64,000 nucleotides of DNA from Pseudosulfitobacter pseudonitzschiae (GCF_900129395.1 NZ_FQVP01000003.1:248001-312000), one strand, 5' to 3'. Positions 9,343-17,832 are shown, counted from the stretch's first letter. Translations and numbers: made by a program. Notes: generated from the letters alone by a model not told the origin.

Positions 9343-10757
9343 CACGTATCAAGACCGACATTCTGATTATTGGCGCAGGCTCGGGTGGGCTGTCGGTCGC
9401 GGCGGGGGCCGTGCAGATGGGCGCGGATGTGACCCTGTTGGAAGGGCACAAGATGGGCGGCGATTGCCTGAACTACGGCTGCGTGCCGTCCAAGGCGCTG
9501 ATCGCGGCGGCCAAGGCAGCCCACGGGCAACGGAACAGCGCGCAATTCGGGGTGGCTGATGCGCCCGGCACGGTGGACTATGCCGCCGTGATGGAACATG
9601 TGGCCGATGTGATCGCCCAGATCGCCCCGGTGGACAGTGTCGAACGGTTCGAGGGGCTGGGCGTGCGGGTGATCCGCGAATGGGGCCGTTTCACTGGTCC
9701 GCACACGGTACAGGCGGGTGACGTGGAGATCACCGCGCGCCGGATCGTGATTGCCACGGGGTCGTCGCCGCTGGTGCCGCCGATCGACGGGCTGGACAGC
9801 GTGCCGTTCGAGACCAACGAGACCCTGTTCGATCTGCGCACGCGGCCAGAGCATTTGTTGATTGTCGGCGGTGGTCCCATCGGGATGGAAATGGCGCAGG
9901 CGCATGTGCGACTGGGCTGCAAGGTCACCGTGGTCGAAGGCGACACCGCGCTGGGCAAGGATGATCCCGAGCTGGCGCAGGTGGTGCTGCAATCGCTGAA
10001 GGACGAAGGTGTCGAGATTGCCGAGAACGCCAAGGCGTCGCGGATCAGTGGCAGCGCCGGCGATATTACCATCGAAACCGAAGACGGGCGCAGCTTCCAC
10101 GGCTCTCACCTGTTGATGGCGGTGGGGCGCAAGACCAACACCGACCGGCTGAACCTTGAGGCTGCGGGGATCGAGACCACCAAGCGCGGCGTGAAAGTGG
10201 ACGACAGCCTGCGCACCAGCAACCGTCGCGTCTATGCCATCGGCGATGTGGCGGGCGGGATGCAGTTCACCCATGTGGCGGGCTACCATGCGGGTGTCAT
10301 CATCCGGTCGCTGCTGTTCTGCCTGCCGTCCAAGGCCAAGACGGCGCATATTCCCTGGGCCACCTACACCGACCCCGAGCTGGCGCAGGTCGGCCTGACC
10401 GAGGCCCAGGCGCGCGAGGCACATGGCAACAAGCTGGAGGTGGTGCGGTTCGACTATCACCACAACGACCGCGCCATTGCCGAACGCGAGAGCCGCGGCT
10501 TTATCAAGGTGATGGTGGTCAAGGGGCGGCCCGTGGGGGCGTCCATCGTTGGCCACCAGGCGGGCGAGTTGATCAACCTGTGGGCCATGGTGCTGGCCAA
10601 CAACATGAAAATGAGCCAGATCGCCGCCATGGTGTCGCCCTATCCGACCATCGGCGAGGTCAACAAACGTGCGGCGGGCGCCTATTTCAGTCCGCGTCTG
10701 TTTGACAGTAAACTGGTCAAGACCGTCGTCGGACTTGTCCAGCGATTCATTCCCTGA
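9339..10757 (+). CDS. FAD-dependent pyridine nucleotide-disulfide oxidoreductase (MerA/Lpd-like)
   Basis: A 472-residue class I flavin disulfide reductase. The FAD fold is DILIIGAGSGGLSVAAG (residues 7-23), the redox disulfide is GGDCLNYGCVPSK (about 44-56) and the second Rossmann motif is LLIVGGGPIGMEMA. The C-terminal active-site motif normally written HPT reads YPT here (SPYPTIGE, about residue 435), so the usual catalytic His is a Tyr and lipoamide is an unlikely substrate. No N- or C-terminal mercury-binding cysteines are seen. Coupling to the TVP38 gene suggests a joint membrane-redox or detoxification role (inference). Confidence 0.85.
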   Translation: MTRIKTDILIIGAGSGGLSVAAGAVQMGADVTLLEGHKMGGDCLNYGCVPSKALIAAAKAAHGQRNSAQFGVADAPGTVDYAAVMEHVADVIAQIAPVDSVERFEGLGVRVIREWGRFTGPHTVQAGDVEITARRIVIATGSSPLVPPIDGLDSVPFETNETLFDLRTRPEHLLIVGGGPIGMEMAQAHVRLGCKVTVVEGDTALGKDDPELAQVVLQSLKDEGVEIAENAKASRISGSAGDITIETEDGRSFHGSHLLMAVGRKTNTDRLNLEAAGIETTKRGVKVDDSLRTSNRRVYAIGDVAGGMQFTHVAGYHAGVIIRSLLFCLPSKAKTAHIPWATYTDPELAQVGLTEAQAREAHGNKLEVVRFDYHHNDRAIAERESRGFIKVMVVKGRPVGASIVGHQAGELINLWAMVLANNMKMSQIAAMVSPYPTIGEVNKRAAGAYFSPRLFDSKLVKTVVGLVQRFIP

Positions 10758-10772
10758 CACCGTAAAGATGCA

Positions 10773-12158
10773 ATGTTGAATTCACTGTCCGGCCGATTTC
10801 TGATCCTGACCACCATCTTTGTGATGCTGGCCGAGGTGTTGATCTTTGTGCCCTCGATTGCGCGTTTCCGCGAGGACTATCTGCTGGCGCATCTGGAACG
10901 GGCGCAGATTGCGTCGCTGGCGCTGCTGGCGGACGACATGCTGAACCCCGACCTGGAGAAGGAACTGCTTGAGAACGCGGGCGTGTTCAACGTGGTTCTG
11001 CGCCGGGACGAGGTGCGCCAGCTGATGCTGTCGTCACCGATGCCGCACCCGATCTCGGCCACGTTCGATCTGCGCGATGCCACGGCGATGACGCTGATCC
11101 GGGACGCGCTGGTCCGGCTGGTGGATGCGGATCAGGAGGTGATCCGCGTCATCGGCGCGCCGGTGCGCGACGCCGGTCTGCTGATCGAGGTGACGATGGA
11201 CGCGGTGCCGCTGCGCACGGCGATGATCGACTATGGCGCGCGGATTCTGGTTTTGTCGGCGGTGATCTCTGTCATCACGGCGCTGATGTTGTTCCTGGCG
11301 GTGCGGGTGTTTCTGGTCAAACCGATCAAGCGGGTGGTGGGGCACATGCTGAACTATGCCGAAGCGCCCGAGGATTCGCGCCGGATCATCACGCCGGGGG
11401 CGGGCATCCGCGAGCTGCGCGAGGCGGAAACCGCGCTGCAATCGCTGGAAACCGAGCTGACGCAGGCGCTGCGCCAGAAAGAGCGGTTGGCGCAGCTGGG
11501 CGGGGCGGTCAGCAAGATCAGCCACGACTTGCGCAATATCCTGACATCGGCGCAGCTTTTTGTGGACCGGATCGAAGGGTCGGACGACCCGCTGGTCAAG
11601 CGGCTGGCGCCCAAGCTGGTGGGGTCGATCACCCGCGCCGTGCACCTGTGCGAAAGCACGCTGGCCTTTGGCAAGGCCGAGGAGCCGGGACCGACGCTGT
11701 CACGGGTGCAGCTGGCCGAAACCGTGTCGGACGTGATCGAGGCCGAACGGCTGGCGGTGGACAATTACGACCTGAGCTTTGCCGAAGACATTCCCGCGAT
11801 GCTGACCCTGCGCGCGGACCCCGAACAGCTGTACCGCGTGCTGTCCAACCTGGTGCGCAACGCACGTCAGGCGATTGTCGCCTCGGGCCAGCCCGGCGAA
11901 ATCGCCGTTTCGGCCCGCGAGGATGCCGACGCCTGGTGGATCGAGGTGGCCGACACCGGCCCCGGCCTGCCGCCCAAGGCACGCGAACATTTGTTCGTGG
12001 CGTTCCAGGGGGGCACGCGAAAGGGCGGTACGGGTCTGGGGCTGGCCATCAGCCACGAATTGATCCGCGGTCACGGCGGTACGTTGACCTTGCTGCACAG
12101 CGGCCCGGACGGGTCGACGTTTTCGATCTGCCTGCCCAAGGGCGACGGCGCGCTTTAG
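10773..12158 (+). CDS. Sensor histidine kinase
   Basis: A 461-residue membrane kinase. Helix 1 (about residues 9-28) and helix 2 (about 150-177) bracket a periplasmic sensor region of about 120 residues, followed by a HAMP-like linker. The phosphoacceptor box is ISHDLRNIL (His about 251), then N box NLVRNARQA, G1 DTGPGLP and G2 GTGLGLAISHEL. It begins 15 bp after the reductase gene, probably in the same transcript. No response regulator is adjacent, so it is an orphan. Confidence 0.9.
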   Translation: MLNSLSGRFLILTTIFVMLAEVLIFVPSIARFREDYLLAHLERAQIASLALLADDMLNPDLEKELLENAGVFNVVLRRDEVRQLMLSSPMPHPISATFDLRDATAMTLIRDALVRLVDADQEVIRVIGAPVRDAGLLIEVTMDAVPLRTAMIDYGARILVLSAVISVITALMLFLAVRVFLVKPIKRVVGHMLNYAEAPEDSRRIITPGAGIRELREAETALQSLETELTQALRQKERLAQLGGAVSKISHDLRNILTSAQLFVDRIEGSDDPLVKRLAPKLVGSITRAVHLCESTLAFGKAEEPGPTLSRVQLAETVSDVIEAERLAVDNYDLSFAEDIPAMLTLRADPEQLYRVLSNLVRNARQAIVASGQPGEIAVSAREDADAWWIEVADTGPGLPPKAREHLFVAFQGGTRKGGTGLGLAISHELIRGHGGTLTLLHSGPDGSTFSICLPKGDGAL

Positions 12159-12247
12159 CCGCGAAACGGGGTCATGTAATTTTCCTGACATAAATCGCGG
12201 ATATGGGCTTGCGCCCATCCGCCACTCCGACTAAACCGCCGAACAGT

Positions 12248-12324
12248 GGACCGATAGCTCAGCTGGATAGAGTACTTGACTACGAATCAAGGGGTCGGGG
12301 GTTCGAATCCTCCTCGGTCCGCCA
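12248..12324 (+). tRNA. tRNA-Arg (anticodon ACG)
   Basis: A full cloverleaf can be read. Acceptor GGACCGA (12248-12254) pairs perfectly with TCGGTCC (12314-12320), followed by G and an encoded CCA. The anticodon stem CTTGA/TCAAG encloses loop CTACGAA with anticodon ACG, and the T arm has GTTCGAATC. It borders the AT-richer segment to its right. Confidence 0.97.
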
Positions 12325-12570
12325 CTACCACCTTTTAATGTGCTGTAAATAAGTGGAAATCCTTTTTTAACTGGGTTTCCTCCCAAGACACCTACAATTT
12401 TTGGATTGAACTATTTGGGTGGGCGCGCCGAAAATTGATCATTCAGCAGCCTCTCATTTGCTGTGCAGAGCAGTTGCCGCCTCAATTGCGGAACTGGTCA
12501 GTAAAAACTCGGGGCGGAGTCCAGATTGGCGATTCAACCGATTCGGCCATTTTCACAGCGTTTCTTGTGA

Positions 12571-13593
12571 TTATTCAGAGTTCACAAAGCGAGCTGCGTG
12601 CAAAGCGATGTTTCCCGTGACCTCTTCTCGCTCGGTTGTCTCTTGCGTTGAGTTTGGTCCGAAAAGCAATATATTATAAAGTACGCGGGTGCCGAAGCGG
12701 GTCTTTAGCGCAATCATTTCCAACCGCCTATCACCCTCGATGCAGTACCCATGCAGTTCTCGTTGGTCTACCTCCGCGGTATCAACGGCACGTGTTTTTG
12801 ATGCAAAATCTCCACTGCACAGACTGTTCATAAAACTGATATCGCTGGGGTCCGTCTCTCGTAAGTTCCCATCGGGAGCATTTAAGTTCATTGTTCCACC
12901 TAAAATGTCCAAATTTTCTGAAAACCAAAAAACCCCATCTTGAAAGCCCATTTCCTTGATCTCGTCGTCGCTCAAGTACCGGAAATCAACGGCCTCAACC
13001 GCAGTGATCATCTGAGTCGCAACTTGAAATAGCGGTGTCTTGTCAACTTCATGCGCATATTCGGATGGTTGTTGTGGGGCGCTGGAGACATACTGGTAGT
13101 TTTGGTATGCGCACTTGCGGGCGCTCGCTAGCGCACGCATAGTGCCTTTGAGGCTGTATGTCCCGGTCATCCGTTCGCTTTGCACTTTCAAGACCAGCCC
13201 GCGTTGGATCGCGTCCATCGCACGTTCAAAATCATTAATTTCTAAGAAGATAGTATCGCTACTGGTTGCAGTAGCACGAGCATAAAACTGGGCTCCCCGA
13301 TCAACGCTTACTGTAACTGGAAACGTTTCCCTTTCGCTAAAGCGGAAAGATGGGTTGGAAACCCCAACAATCACTGTCGCACCACGTGTCACGGAGAGAA
13401 ATAATGTGTCTCCGGATAAGAAAGGAGCCGACACAACGCAATGTGAGAACTCGCCGGTTTCGTCGTAAGTATAGGCAGCGCCCGCCCAGTTTCCGTAGCC
13501 GAATTCTGTATCAGGAATTTGCTCAGCGTGTGCAGCGAATGGTAATGCCAAAATTGCTGCCGTGCCTCCAAGAAACCATCGTCGAATATCCAT
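12571..13593 (-). CDS. Secreted protein of unknown function (AT-rich orphan)
   Basis: Not recognised. About 340 residues with a clear Sec signal peptide (MDIRRWFLGGTAAILALPFAAHA, given as MDIRRW...AAHA), so it is exported. The mature part is rich in Thr, Ser and aromatics, appears beta-rich, and contains four cysteines (HCVVS, KCAYQ, SLCSG, GYCIEG) that could pair. Start 13593 is chosen over 13614 because GAGGT lies 7 bases upstream and the signal peptide begins there. The gene and its flanks are visibly poorer in G+C than the surroundings and sit directly after a tRNA gene, suggesting horizontal acquisition. No partner gene is present. Confidence 0.75.
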   Translation of the reverse strand: MDIRRWFLGGTAAILALPFAAHAEQIPDTEFGYGNWAGAAYTYDETGEFSHCVVSAPFLSGDTLFLSVTRGATVIVGVSNPSFRFSERETFPVTVSVDRGAQFYARATATSSDTIFLEINDFERAMDAIQRGLVLKVQSERMTGTYSLKGTMRALASARKCAYQNYQYVSSAPQQPSEYAHEVDKTPLFQVATQMITAVEAVDFRYLSDDEIKEMGFQDGVFWFSENLDILGGTMNLNAPDGNLRETDPSDISFMNSLCSGDFASKTRAVDTAEVDQRELHGYCIEGDRRLEMIALKTRFGTRVLYNILLFGPNSTQETTEREEVTGNIALHAARFVNSE

Positions 13594-14066
13594 ATAGAGT
13601 ACCTCATCAACCAATCAGCATGTAACCAAGCAGAGTTGCTGCGACTTCTATTGATTAAAAATTGATAGAACATTGCCGCAGAAGCAGGTCTTTTGGCAAT
13701 GATCTTCTTCTATCGGTCTGACGATTGGATTGAGCACTCCCAGTTTGAGGGTCTTAGTTTATTACCTTTGCCAGTGACCTGCCCCCTAAGGCGCCCTCAT
13801 TCATAACGAGTTGGCCTGCACCGGTTGAAACTTCGGAAGGTCGCTCTGGAAACCTGAGCGACCTTTTCGGCTATCTTCCTTTCGCGCGGACCGGCGGCCA
13901 GATGCTGTTTCGCTTCGCCTTGCGCCTTTGCGAGCGCAGGACGGTTATCGTGACGGCAAAAGTCGCCGCAACCTCGCACACGCAGGGAACGTCCGGGTCC
14001 TGACCACTGTGCCGATCAAAGCCAATGGGCCGGAGCGCCCCTTGTCCGTCTCCGTTTATCCCATGA
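13594..14066. other. Gene-free stretch between the orphan secreted gene and the LysR gene
   Basis: No supported gene; short frames here lack ribosome sites and recognisable sequence. It contains the hairpin at 13838-13867. The left part (to about 13750) keeps the AT-rich character of the neighbouring orphan gene, and the right part returns to normal composition. Confidence 0.5.
13838..13867 (+). terminator. Rho-independent terminator-like hairpin
   Basis: A perfect 9-bp stem AGGTCGCTC/GAGCGACCT with a 9-base loop, followed by TTT on the plus strand. No intact plus-strand gene ends nearby, so it may be a remnant of a lost gene. Confidence 0.6.
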
Positions 14067-14957
14067 TCAGGCGGAACACGGTCCCGTTTCTTCGGGGCTT
14101 TGACCTGATATCCACTTTGAAAACGTGCCCATTGCCCGCGTGACGGGGCGATCGGATGGCCAGGCAAGATAGTAGCGGCCCGCCGAGACTGTGATTCCAA
14201 AGGGCTGAACCAATCGTCCCTGCGCAATGTATTGACTGAACATAGAGACAGGCAGGAGTGCCACGCCAGCGCCGGAGGCCGCCAGTTCCGCGAGTGCGAT
14301 GGAGCTGTCCAGCACCGGCCCGGAAACCGGAGGGCAGGCGGCGCCCGCGACCTCGAACCAGCCAGGCCATTCTGCGCTGCGGTAACTTCGTAGCAGCGTC
14401 ATCTGGCCAAGGTCTGCCGGATGGAGCAGTCGCTTTGCCAGGTCCGGTGCGCAGAGGGGCGACAGCGGGGCATCCATCAGGCCAATCGCTTCATGGCCCG
14501 ACCAGCCGCCGGTGCCGAAACGGATCGCCATGTCCAATCCCTCGCGCAGAATCTCGACGCGATTGTTGTTTGTCGAAATCCTGATGTCGATCTCGGGGTG
14601 CGCCTGACGAAACGCTGTCAGGCGCGGCATCAGCCAGCCGAGCGCGAACGTCGTGTTTGCGCCGACCTTCAGCACTTCGATATTGCGACGCCCCCCAAGG
14701 CCGTCGAGCGCGCGCGCCATGGCATCGAAACCATGTTCCAGGACGGGGAAGAGCAGCAGACCTTCGTCAGTCGTCACCAACCCCTGCGAGGTCCGCAAGA
14801 ACAGTGTGACGCCCAGCAGATCCTCCAGCCGCGCGATCTGGTGGCTGACAGCAGCCTGCGTGACGCGCAGTTCGATTGCAGCTTTGGTAAAGCTGCCTTG
14901 ACGCGTGGCGACTTCGAACACCCGAAGGGCGTTCAGTGGCAAATCGGGTCGATCCAC
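14067..14957 (-). CDS. LysR-family regulator, AmpR-like, of the adjacent beta-lactamase
   Basis: A 296-residue LysR regulator. The N-terminal helix-turn-helix reads PLNALRVFEVATRQGSFTKA...VTQAAVSHQIARLE, typical of the GcvA/AmpR branch, followed by a periplasmic-binding-like effector domain. The GTG start at 14957 has GAGG 7 bases upstream. It is divergent from a class A beta-lactamase, the usual AmpR arrangement, so it probably activates that gene in response to cell-wall fragments. The effector and inducibility are inferred from position only. Confidence 0.88.
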   Translation of the reverse strand: MDRPDLPLNALRVFEVATRQGSFTKAAIELRVTQAAVSHQIARLEDLLGVTLFLRTSQGLVTTDEGLLLFPVLEHGFDAMARALDGLGGRRNIEVLKVGANTTFALGWLMPRLTAFRQAHPEIDIRISTNNNRVEILREGLDMAIRFGTGGWSGHEAIGLMDAPLSPLCAPDLAKRLLHPADLGQMTLLRSYRSAEWPGWFEVAGAACPPVSGPVLDSSIALAELAASGAGVALLPVSMFSQYIAQGRLVQPFGITVSAGRYYLAWPSDRPVTRAMGTFSKWISGQSPEETGPCSA

Positions 14958-15093
14958 GGCAATACCTCAGCTAATGGTGTGCCATAATATTTGTCGTTTG
15001 CCGGGGCTGTTCAAGCCGAAATATACGTTTGCCATGAAATCAACTGATGCCGTCCTGCATGGCGTCAGGTGCATAGAAACAAAGGAAGATCTT

Positions 15094-15975
15094 ATGCAGA
15101 CCCGCAATTCCACCTTGTCGCGCACCGTGGCAGGGATCGTCCTTGGCGTGTCCATGGCCGCCGCGAGCTTCGCACAGACACCTGTCGGAGAGCTTGAACA
15201 GACTGTCGACCGGATCGAGGCCAGACTGGGCGGCCGGATCGGTATCGCGCTGGTTGACACCGGTTCGGATTTCACCTGGGCAAACAGGCCGGATGAGCAA
15301 TTTTTGATGAACAGCACGGTGAAAGTGCCGCTTTGTGGTGCCGTGCTGGCCCGGGTCGATGCCGGAACGCTGTCGCTGACTGACGAGTTGCCGGTCACAG
15401 AGGGCGATATCGTGACCTATGCGCCTGTCACCGAACAGCATGTTGGCCAGAGCATGAACATGGCCGCGCTTTGCTTGGCTGCAATCGACATGAGCGACAA
15501 TACAGCCGCCAACCTGCTGATCGAACACCTGGGTGGCCCGCAAGCCATTACGCAATTCTTCCGCAGCACTGGGGACATTGAAAGCAGGCTTGACCGGTTC
15601 GAACCGGAGTTGAACACATTTACGCCGGGCGATCCGCGTGACACCACAACCCCGGTTGCCAGCGCGGATACAGTGCGCAACCTGCTGCTGGGCGACGTTC
15701 TGTCAGAGAATTCACGCAAACAACTGGCGGATTGGATGCGCCATGGCGGCGTGACGGGCAAGCTGCTGCGGGCGGGGGCGCCGGCGGACTGGCAGATCTA
15801 TGACAAGTCCGGCAGCGGCAGCCACACGCGCAACCTGGTCGCGATGGTGATCCCAGATGGCCGCGCACCCTGGATCGTCTCCATCTTCATCTCCGACATT
15901 GATGCGGATTTCGAGACGCGCAACGCCGCCTTGCAAGACATCAGTCGTGCCATAAGGGCCGTCATCGGACAGTGA
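15094..15975 (+). CDS. bla: Class A beta-lactamase
   Basis: A 293-residue serine beta-lactamase that hydrolyses beta-lactams in the periplasm. A signal peptide (to about ASFAQT) precedes the mature enzyme. All class A signatures are present: STVK (Ser70-Lys73), SDN (Ser130), FEPELN (Glu166, Asn170) and KSG (234-236). Two cysteines (VPLCGAVL, AALCLAAI) fit the Cys77-Cys123 disulfide of TEM-type enzymes. The start at 15094 has AAAGGAAG upstream; an upstream open frame crosses the LysR gene and is not used. The spectrum of activity cannot be told from sequence. Confidence 0.95.
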   Translation: MQTRNSTLSRTVAGIVLGVSMAAASFAQTPVGELEQTVDRIEARLGGRIGIALVDTGSDFTWANRPDEQFLMNSTVKVPLCGAVLARVDAGTLSLTDELPVTEGDIVTYAPVTEQHVGQSMNMAALCLAAIDMSDNTAANLLIEHLGGPQAITQFFRSTGDIESRLDRFEPELNTFTPGDPRDTTTPVASADTVRNLLLGDVLSENSRKQLADWMRHGGVTGKLLRAGAPADWQIYDKSGSGSHTRNLVAMVIPDGRAPWIVSIFISDIDADFETRNAALQDISRAIRAVIGQ

Positions 15976-16132
15976 CGTGACACCGACCGGGGCCCCGAAA
16001 AGGGCCTCGGTATCAACCTGCGTCCGCTGTCTTTCCATATAATGACCGTCGGTGCGGCGCTGCGCGATGGTGTCCGGCACCGACTGATCCGGCCAGAGCC
16101 TGCGTGCCAGGCAGGTGGTTGCAATTCGGCGC

Positions 16133-16549
16133 TCAGATCAATGCGCCGTGATAGGCATTCGCGGAAATCTCGGTGCACATCTCTCCCCACTGGCAGTCAC
16201 CGCAGGCGGATCGGATGCGGCCCTGTGCAAAGGCCCTGCGCAGTTGCATCAGGGACGAGGGGGGCAGTGACAGCCTTGTGCCGTTCTCAATGCTGATGTT
16301 CAGTATCCGGCCCACATCTTTGGCGGCTTTTCGGTCGCGCACCTGAATGCTGCAATCGTGACAATGCGGGTTTGTTTCTGATTGCCGGGGGGCGCAGATG
16401 TCATCTGGCCCCTCGACGATTTCGACCGGCTCTCCCGCAGAAAGTCGCCCCGCAATCGCGGTCATATTGTCCGTGAACGCGGGGCTGTACCCTTTGCCGA
16501 CATAGGTCAGGATGCAAAGAAGATGGTGCGGGCGCAGGCGTACTGTCAT
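16133..16549 (-). CDS. DUF1284 family protein
   Basis: A 138-residue protein beginning MTVRLRPHHLLCILTYVGKGYSP, the hallmark of DUF1284. Cysteines cluster (DDICAP, NPHCHDCSI, SACGDCQWGEMC), consistent with a metal or iron-sulfur site. It overlaps bioY by 4 bases, so a link to biotin metabolism is suggested by context, but no biochemical role is known to me. Confidence 0.85.
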   Translation of the reverse strand: MTVRLRPHHLLCILTYVGKGYSPAFTDNMTAIAGRLSAGEPVEIVEGPDDICAPRQSETNPHCHDCSIQVRDRKAAKDVGRILNISIENGTRLSLPPSSLMQLRRAFAQGRIRSACGDCQWGEMCTEISANAYHGALI

Positions 16550-17136
16550 TCAGCGACAGGTTTGGCGTCGCGCGTCAGCAGCTTTAGCGTCATCGCGCCG
16601 AGGGCCGATTTGAGCAGGCCACCAAGGACGAACGGCACGACGCCAAGCATGATCGCCTGTTCCGCGCCGATCAGCATGGCAAGCCATGCCGCCCCCAGAA
16701 CGAGGCAGATCGCGTTGCCGATGGCCATGGCCAGGGCCGACAGCCAGACACGTTGGCCGTTCCAGCCGCGTTCGGTCAGCCAACCGACAGTCATGCCCGC
16801 AATCGGGAAGGCAAAAAGATAGCCGCCTGTCGCGCCGAGGAAATGTTGTGCGCCGCCTGCGCCTCCGGCCAGCACGGGCAAGCCAATCGCGCCTTCAGCC
16901 AGCCAGGCGACAATCGTAACGCCGCCCAGGCGCCAGCCGTACAGGGCACCGACAAGCATGACCGCGAATGTCTGCATGGTCATCGGGACCGGGAACATCG
17001 GCACTTCGACATAGGACGACAGCGTGAGGAAGATGGTGCCAAACAGGACCGCGGCCAGTTTTCCGGGCAGCGTAAAGTTTTGCACATCGAGCAATGTGAT
17101 CGTGTTGCGGGTGACCGCAGGTGCCGGTGAGTTCAT
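16546..17136 (-). CDS. bioY: Biotin transporter BioY (ECF S component)
   Basis: The substrate-binding membrane subunit for biotin uptake; alphaproteobacterial BioY can act alone or with an ECF ATPase/permease. 196 residues with about six hydrophobic segments and the family core PVPMTMQTFAVMLVGALYG (about residues 49-67) and LGATGGYLFAFP (about 100-111). No bioM or bioN is adjacent. Two BioR-type boxes lie between it and the regulator gene upstream, so it is probably repressed when biotin is abundant. Confidence 0.94.
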   Translation of the reverse strand: MNSPAPAVTRNTITLLDVQNFTLPGKLAAVLFGTIFLTLSSYVEVPMFPVPMTMQTFAVMLVGALYGWRLGGVTIVAWLAEGAIGLPVLAGGAGGAQHFLGATGGYLFAFPIAGMTVGWLTERGWNGQRVWLSALAMAIGNAICLVLGAAWLAMLIGAEQAIMLGVVPFVLGGLLKSALGAMTLKLLTRDAKPVAE

Positions 17137-17152
17137 GTGTTGTCCCTTCCGA

Positions 17153-17162
17153 TTATCTATTA
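17153..17162 (-). promoter_or_regulatory. Second, imperfect BioR-type box upstream of bioY
   Basis: TTATCTATTA (17153-17162) differs by one base from the alternative BioR palindrome TTATCTATAA. It lies between the -10 element and the bioY ribosome site (GGAAGGGA), 41 bp from the first box centre to centre. Confidence 0.6.
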
Positions 17163-17191
17163 AATCTCAAGCCAGAATCTATCGGTAATGA

Positions 17192-17203
17192 AATTATAGA
17201 TAA
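17192..17203 (-). promoter_or_regulatory. BioR operator overlapping the bioY -10 element
   Basis: TTATAGATAA (17194-17203) is the exact BioR box reported for alphaproteobacteria. On the minus strand it overlaps a perfect TATAAT (17192-17197), with a possible -35 TTGAAG about 19 bp further up. Binding here would block the bioY promoter. Confidence 0.8.
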
Positions 17204-17223
17204 TTCGCAAGCGTGGACTTCAA

Positions 17224-17832
17224 TCACCCGCGCGAGAGGTGTCGCCGCAGGATCGTCGCCGCTGTTTTGTCCTCGCGCCGTTCCATGGCGTGCAGGATCG
17301 CCACGTGGTCCTTGTCCGAGGTGCTGCGCCATGTTTCGCGCCATCTTGCGTGGAATCTTTGTGCCGAAAGCCGTTGAAGCTGTTCGATGCGGCCCAGTAA
17401 AAGCGGCCTTGCGCAAGGCTTCAGGATTTCCAGATGAAACTGCCGGTTGGCTTTTTCCCAGGAAATGGGGTCTTTGGCGTTGTCGCAGGCCAGGCGGAAA
17501 ATCTCCATTTGCTGCATATCTTCGGGTGTGAAATTGGCGACTGCCTTGGTCAGGGCCATCGGCTCCAGGGCGAGCCTCATCTCCAGGATGTCGTCCTGAT
17601 CCGCATCAGACAGAGAAAAGGCCCGGACACCCCGTTTGGGGATGAAGGTTGCCAGTTCCATCTGCACAAGACGCTGCAGCGCCTCCCGCACGGGGACGTG
17701 GCTGCAGTTGAAGCGTTCGGCAATATGATCCTGCCCAAGGCGCGCGCCCTGGGCGATGTCGCCGCGGATGATTTCCTCGGCGATGATTTCTGCAATGGCT
17801 GCGGGTTTTATGGATGGTTCGGACATGGTCAT
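17224..17832 (-). CDS. bioR: GntR-family (FCD) regulator, probable biotin repressor BioR
   Basis: A 202-residue regulator: winged helix at the N-terminus (HIAERFNCSHVPVREALQRL, about residues 35-54) and an all-helical FCD effector domain. The GntR/FCD type, the bioY neighbour 88 bp downstream and the BioR boxes between them together identify it as BioR, the alphaproteobacterial substitute for BirA-type repression. The name depends on this context; FCD proteins alone are not distinctive. Confidence 0.82.
   Translation of the reverse strand: MTMSEPSIKPAAIAEIIAEEIIRGDIAQGARLGQDHIAERFNCSHVPVREALQRLVQMELATFIPKRGVRAFSLSDADQDDILEMRLALEPMALTKAVANFTPEDMQQMEIFRLACDNAKDPISWEKANRQFHLEILKPCARPLLLGRIEQLQRLSAQRFHARWRETWRSTSDKDHVAILHAMERREDKTAATILRRHLSRG

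Noticed and set aside
13797-13979. 60-codon minus-strand frame ending near the terminator
   Set aside because: No ribosome site or recognisable sequence, and it runs across the hairpin.
13600-15000. Attachment-site repeat of the tRNA-Arg 3' end
   Set aside because: I searched by eye for GTTCGAATCCTCCTCGG and its complement to the right of the island-like segment and found no copy.
17818-17832. GATCTATCG near the bioR start as an autoregulatory BioR box
   Set aside because: Too many mismatches from TTATCTATAA/TTATAGATAA to support.
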